This document shows positions 57,734 through 61,785 of a stretch of 61,785 bases of DNA, piece after piece. The notes beneath the pieces are model-generated. The model made no database searches, was not told the origin of the DNA, and was given only the letters and a program-made list of their open reading frames with translations. Within the stretch, counting starts at the first letter, position 1, and each line of letters begins with the position of its first letter. A program made the translations under genes and the position numbers. Origin of the DNA: a virus; IMG/VR virus record IMGVR_UViG_3300027816_000110, positions 1 to 61,785 of that record; one strand, written 5' to 3'.

Positions 57734-60165
57734 TGGAGAAAAAACCATCAGTTATAATTTACCCAGGTCAATTTCCCAATGCGTTGGTCCCAGATGAGGA
57801 GAAGCAAACCATTGAATACGGCCTAAGGGTCGGAAAGGCTATAGAGGGTGAATGGTTTAAGAGAAAAAACAACACATGTCGATTTTACGATCAATGGGGA
57901 GAGTATCATCGATTGAGGTTATATGCTCGTGGTGAACAGCCAGTACAAAAGTATAAGGATGAGTTAGCTATAAATGGCGACATGTCTATGCTTAATTTAG
58001 ACTGGACTCCAATTCCTATTATACCTAAGTTTGTTGATATCGTTGTTAATGGAATGAACGATAGGCTTTTTAAAATAAAGGCCGAAGCTCAAGACGTAAT
58101 GTCTGCTGAGAAAAAGAGTTTATTTCAAGATATGATAGAGGCTGATATGGTCGCTAAAGATTTTCTTGAGTTGACAAAAGAAGAATACGGTATAGACGCT
58201 TATAATGTAGATCCAGAAGAACTTCCAGAAAATGATGAAGAGCTTTCTCTGTATATGCAGATGAAGTACAAGCCGTCTATAGAAATAGCAGAAGAGATTG
58301 CTATTGACACTGTTCTTAAGATGAACGACTATCTTGAGTTAAAGAGATTGTTTGACTACGATATGACTACTCTTGGTGTAGGCGTTATGAGACACACGTT
58401 CTTAATTAATGACGGTGTTAAGATTGATTACGTAGATCCAGCTAACTGGATTCATAGCTATACAGAGAAGCCAGACTTTTCTGACTGTTATTATTTTGGA
58501 GAAGTAAAACAAGTACACTATACTGAGTTATTAAAGATAAACCCAAATCTAACTAAAGAAGAACTAGAAGAAATAAAGAACGCTAGTTCTGCTTGGTATG
58601 ACTACTTTCCAATCATCAGACAGTATCAAGACGACGCATTTTTGAATGAGGTCGTTACACTATTGTATTTTAACTACAAGACAGACATGCGTTTTGTCTG
58701 GAAGAAAAAATTGTTAGAAAATGGTGGTGAGAGAGTAATAAGAAAAGACGGAAACTTCAATCCTCCTGTTGAGGAAGGAATGATGTTTGAAAGAGTAGAA
58801 GCTGTAAGGGACGCATGGTATGAAGGTATATTGGTAGGAGGTACCAATATATTAGTCAAATGGGAACTGATGAAGAATATGGTGCGACCTAAATCTGCTA
58901 CACAAAAGGCGTTGCCTAATTATGTTGCCTATGCACCTAGGATGTATAAAGGCAACATAGAATCTCTTGTGAGAAGGATGATACCTTTTGCTGATCAGAT
59001 ACAGCTAACACATTTAAAGTTACAGCAAGTTATGGCTCGCGTTGTTCCAGACGGTGTATTCATAGATGCTGATGGTATAAATGAAGTTGATCTTGGCACT
59101 GGCGCTGCTTATAACCCAGAGGATGCTCTTAAGCTTTATTTCCAAACTGGTAGTGTTATTGGTAGAAGCTATACACAAGATGGCGAGTTTAATAACGGAA
59201 GAGTTCCTATACAAGAGTTAAGTTCAAATAGTGGTCAATCAAAAATGGCCGCATTGATCAACGTATATAATTACAATCTGAATATGATCAGAGACGTGAC
59301 AGGAATAAATGAAGCTAGAGATGCTTCAACTCCTAGTCCAGATGCTCTTGTTGGTGTTCAGAAACTAGCTGCACTAAACAGCAACACAGCCACTAGACAC
59401 ATACTTACCGCTGGTTTAAACGTAACAAAAAGAATGGCTGAATGTATATCAATAAGAATAGCTGACATACTTGAATATGCTGACTTCGCTGAAGATTTTG
59501 CGATGCAGATAGGAAAGTACAATGTAGCTATACTTGAGGATATCAAAGATTTATATTTACACAACTTCGGTATTTTTATTGAGCTAGCTCCAGATGAAGA
59601 AGAAAAACAACGCCTTGAGGCAAATATTCAAATCGCACTTCAGCAACAAACCATTGATCTGGAAGATGCTATTGATATTAGAATGGTTAGCAATATTAAG
59701 TTGGCTAATGAGCTACTTAAAATGAAGAGAAAGAAGAGGATAGAACAGCAACAAAAACAAAAGGAGATGGAGTTTAGAATGCAAATGCAGTCAAACATTC
59801 AGTCTCAACAAGCTGCTGCTGAATCAAAAGCTCAACTTGTTCAGATGGAAGCTCAAGCCAAAATACAGTTACGTCAAGCAGAGATGCAATTTGCTGTACA
59901 ACAGTTACAAGCAGAGGCAGATCTTAAGCGTCAGTTGATGGATCAAGAGTTCCAATACAACATGCAATTAAAAGGCATGGAGGCAGAGCAATTGAAAAAG
60001 AGAGAGGAAGATAAGGAGAAGGCTAAAGACAAACGTATTGACATACAAGCTAGCAGACAGTCTGAGCTGATTAACCAGAGAAAGAACAATCTACCTCCTA
60101 TGGATTTCGAATCAAATGAAGATTCATTAGATGGTTTTGATTTGGATTCATTTGAACCTAGATAA
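57733..60165 (+). CDS. Portal protein, 810 aa
   Basis: Directly downstream of TerL with a 1-nt overlap. Layout fits a podovirus portal: N-terminal mixed region, central helical stem with AMQIGKYNVAILEDI, and a long C-terminal Gln/Ala/Lys coiled coil (about 665-760: QQQKQKEMEFRMQMQSNIQS). The length is at the upper end for portals of this type because of the coiled-coil tail. Forms the DNA entry ring and probably the packaging docking site. Confidence 0.9.
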   Translation: MEKKPSVIIYPGQFPNALVPDEEKQTIEYGLRVGKAIEGEWFKRKNNTCRFYDQWGEYHRLRLYARGEQPVQKYKDELAINGDMSMLNLDWTPIPIIPKFVDIVVNGMNDRLFKIKAEAQDVMSAEKKSLFQDMIEADMVAKDFLELTKEEYGIDAYNVDPEELPENDEELSLYMQMKYKPSIEIAEEIAIDTVLKMNDYLELKRLFDYDMTTLGVGVMRHTFLINDGVKIDYVDPANWIHSYTEKPDFSDCYYFGEVKQVHYTELLKINPNLTKEELEEIKNASSAWYDYFPIIRQYQDDAFLNEVVTLLYFNYKTDMRFVWKKKLLENGGERVIRKDGNFNPPVEEGMMFERVEAVRDAWYEGILVGGTNILVKWELMKNMVRPKSATQKALPNYVAYAPRMYKGNIESLVRRMIPFADQIQLTHLKLQQVMARVVPDGVFIDADGINEVDLGTGAAYNPEDALKLYFQTGSVIGRSYTQDGEFNNGRVPIQELSSNSGQSKMAALINVYNYNLNMIRDVTGINEARDASTPSPDALVGVQKLAALNSNTATRHILTAGLNVTKRMAECISIRIADILEYADFAEDFAMQIGKYNVAILEDIKDLYLHNFGIFIELAPDEEEKQRLEANIQIALQQQTIDLEDAIDIRMVSNIKLANELLKMKRKKRIEQQQKQKEMEFRMQMQSNIQSQQAAAESKAQLVQMEAQAKIQLRQAEMQFAVQQLQAEADLKRQLMDQEFQYNMQLKGMEAEQLKKREEDKEKAKDKRIDIQASRQSELINQRKNNLPPMDFESNEDSLDGFDLDSFEPR

Positions 60166-60166
60166 T

Positions 60167-60382
60167 ATGAGAAATAGTAAAATAAAAGTAAAACCTTTTG
60201 CTTCTGGTGTATCTTCACCAGGATCTGGTTATGATATTAGTGCTGGAGCTTCAGCATCAAGAGGACCGTTATCTGTATCTACGTCTATGTCTAAAGGATC
60301 TGAGTATCCTGCTGAATTTAATATTGAGGCAAGTGTATACGTACCTATAACTAAAAAGGTTAAGCATAAAACTAAATTATAG
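60167..60382 (+). CDS. Small Ser/Gly-rich protein, 71 aa
   Basis: Chosen start 60167 (MRNSKIKVKPFASGVSSPGS), because the longer frame from 60131 begins inside the portal gene. Ser/Ala/Gly-rich beta-type sequence ending in a basic TKKVKHKTKL. No family is recognised. Confidence 0.65.
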   Translation: MRNSKIKVKPFASGVSSPGSGYDISAGASASRGPLSVSTSMSKGSEYPAEFNIEASVYVPITKKVKHKTKL

Positions 60383-60403
60383 CTTTTCCAAAAAATGAAT
60401 AGC

Positions 60404-60436
60404 CGCCAAAATTGTAAAAATTCATGCATTTTGGCG
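60404..60436. other. Perfect 9-bp hairpin, possible terminator
   Basis: CGCCAAAAT and ATTTTGGCG pair around a 15-nt loop; no T-run follows. It lies after the portal block and before the scaffold promoter. Confidence 0.6.
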
Positions 60437-60457
60437 AATTATAATGTAAAAAATATT

Positions 60458-60490
60458 ATGCATTTAATCGGATTTTAACCGATTATGCAT
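60458..60490. other. Long bulged hairpin upstream of the capsid operon
   Basis: ATGCA-TT-TAATCGG pairs with CCGATTA-TGCAT (12 bp with a 2-nt bulge) around ATTTTAA. It lies 27 nt before the scaffold promoter; possible operator, RNA processing or terminator element. Confidence 0.6.
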
Positions 60491-60517
60491 ATTAAATTAT
60501 GTGTAAAATATAATTAT

Positions 60518-60525
60518 TAACTTTG
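60518..60525 (+). promoter_or_regulatory. Bacteroidota-type promoter (TAACTTTG) for scaffold and capsid
   Basis: TAACTTTG fits TAnnTTTG. The next ATG (60545) follows 20 nt later. The -33 region is degenerate. Confidence 0.68.
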
Positions 60526-60544
60526 TAAAAATAAATTAAATAAA

Positions 60545-61630
60545 ATGGAAGGAGAATTTAAAGTAAGAGCCGTTGAATTCGAAGAGAAGTCAAAGGTTGA
60601 AATTGAAGAGCAACTATTAAAGGAGCACGAGGATAAGTTAAACGAAGAGCAAACTGAAACGCCAGAACAAACTTCTACAGAACCAACTCCTACTCCAGAG
60701 ATTGATGATAACATCGTTCTTTCACATATTAAGACAAGGTACAACAGAGAGATCAGCTCTTTGGATGAGTTATTCGAACAGAGAAATCAGAACGAAGAAC
60801 TTCCAGAAGATGTAGCTGCATTTCTTAAGTACAAAAAAGAGACTGGAAGAAACATCGATGACTTTATTAAATTAAATAAAGATTATTCGAATGCTGATCC
60901 AGACACGCTACTTTTTGAGTTCTATAAAGAACAAAACCCAGACCTAGATCCAGATGATGTTAAATTTGAGATAGGTCTTAAGTTTGGTTACGATGAGGAC
61001 CTTGATGACGAAAAAGAAATCAAGCAAAAAAAATTAGCGTTTAAAAAAGAACTTACTAAAGCTAAGAAACATTTCGATGAGCAGAAGGAGCAATATAAAA
61101 TGCCGCTTGAGTCAAGGGCTACATTTGTTCCAGATGAAGAAAAGGAATCATACGAAAGCTTTAAGAGTTATAGAGAAACCGCTTCTAAACATGAGGAGGA
61201 GCAAGCGAAACGGTCGAAGTTTTTTGCTGACAAAACTTCTGAATTGTTTTCTGATAAATTCGAAGGTTTCGGATTCAATATCGATGAAAGCAATAAGATG
61301 GTATATAAACCAGCAGATGCTAATACCCTTATTAAGGAACAGTCAAACATTATGGACTTTATATCAAAGTTTTTAAATGAAGATGGTTACCTTAAAGACG
61401 CTGAGGCCTTTCATAAAGCTATAGCAGTGGCAAACAACCCAGACAAATTTGCTAAGTACTTTTATGAAAAAGGAAAAGCAGAGGCTGTAGGTGATATTGC
61501 TAAAGAGTCTAAAAATATTGATATGACTCGAACGGCACCGACACCAACGCCAAAACAGGGTACACAGGTCAGAGTTATAGATGAAGAACGCGGTAATAGA
61601 TTAATTATTAGAAAACCGTTTAAAAACTAA
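60545..61630 (+). CDS. Putative scaffold protein, 361 aa
   Basis: Highly charged (Glu, Lys, Asp) helical protein with little hydrophobic core; long coiled-coil segment about residues 145-230 (KKLAFKKELTKAKKHFDEQK). It starts the capsid operon right before the putative major capsid gene. This composition and position fit a scaffolding protein of a podovirus prohead, but there is no specific motif. Confidence 0.78.
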   Translation: MEGEFKVRAVEFEEKSKVEIEEQLLKEHEDKLNEEQTETPEQTSTEPTPTPEIDDNIVLSHIKTRYNREISSLDELFEQRNQNEELPEDVAAFLKYKKETGRNIDDFIKLNKDYSNADPDTLLFEFYKEQNPDLDPDDVKFEIGLKFGYDEDLDDEKEIKQKKLAFKKELTKAKKHFDEQKEQYKMPLESRATFVPDEEKESYESFKSYRETASKHEEEQAKRSKFFADKTSELFSDKFEGFGFNIDESNKMVYKPADANTLIKEQSNIMDFISKFLNEDGYLKDAEAFHKAIAVANNPDKFAKYFYEKGKAEAVGDIAKESKNIDMTRTAPTPTPKQGTQVRVIDEERGNRLIIRKPFKN

Positions 61631-61635
61631 AAAAA

Positions 61636-61785
61636 ATGGCTGGTACATTACAAGCGAGTCCTGGTGTAGCAATTACACCTAGCTCAGTGAAGGCTACGTT
61701 GCCTTCAAACTACATTACAAACTTTGATTTCTTGAATCAGTATCTTCCTGATACTTATGAGCAAGAATTCGAGCGTTATGGAAAC
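61636..61785 (+). CDS. Putative major capsid protein, N-terminal fragment
   Basis: The first 50 residues only (MAGTLQASPGVAITPSSVKA then NFDFLNQYLPDTYEQEFERY); the window ends in the gene. Position directly after the scaffold-type gene and before the connector block in a circular map suggests the major capsid protein. It begins 5 nt after the upstream stop. Confidence 0.72.
   Translation, partial: MAGTLQASPGVAITPSSVKATLPSNYITNFDFLNQYLPDTYEQEFERYGN

Noticed and set aside
1-61785. CRISPR array, insertion sequence or integrase/attachment site
   Set aside because: No regularly spaced repeats, transposase motifs, tyrosine or serine recombinase motifs were found anywhere.

Overview
The window is almost wall-to-wall phage DNA, and every sign points to a tailed, short-tailed (podovirus-type) phage of a Bacteroidota host. 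Start codons lack Shine-Dalgarno sequences and sit behind A-rich leaders. Many transcription units begin with the Bacteroidota -7 promoter element TAnnTTTG. The virion genes resemble those of crAss-like and related Bacteroidota podoviruses: an intein-bearing large terminase, a portal, a ring/tubular connector protein, a 1304-residue tail stabilisation-type protein ending in a BACON-like domain, and very large ejected virion proteins. No integrase, repressor or DNA polymerase was recognised, so a lytic phage that uses the host polymerase is likely. The window ends inside what is probably the major capsid gene and begins with virion genes that would normally follow it, so the source genome is probably circularly permuted (inference).

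Layout: (1) 36-21055, plus strand: head-tail connector, tail and ejection proteins, ending in a 3666-residue giant. (2) 21060-38629, minus strand: early/replication operon. It carries a metallophosphoesterase, many small proteins, a VRR-NUC nuclease, a SNF2-like helicase, a primase-helicase, a DnaA-domain-IV-like protein, an ABC-ATPase/GNAT fusion, an SSB-like protein and a PD-(D/E)XK exonuclease. It also holds two tRNA-like genes with oversized loops, a structured RNA, an iteron-type origin candidate, and three hammerhead ribozymes between tiny genes. (3) 38640-39600: about 1 kb without genes, with a structured RNA candidate and a GC-rich, repeat-bearing tract at the divergent strand switch. 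(4) 39601-61785, plus strand: small basic proteins, a GroEL/GroES pair, a lysis cassette (spanin, holin, amidase) between two related receptor-binding modules, minor virion proteins, then terminase, portal, putative scaffold and the start of the putative capsid gene.

The most striking signal is the run of three type I hammerhead ribozymes on the minus strand (37684-37740, 38233-38287, 38460-38516). Each starts on or right at the stop codon of one small gene and ends 17-19 nt before the start codon of the next. Their stems II and III differ in sequence but keep pairing, while the catalytic core is constant. They would cut the early polycistronic RNA into single-gene messages. The phage also encodes its own folding machinery (GroEL/ES), a terminase intein placed exactly at the Walker B motif, and a symmetric array of eight 11-bp repeats around an A/T-rich centre that looks like a replication origin.

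All calls come from reading the sequence. No database search or folding program was run, and residue positions are hand counts that may be off by a few.
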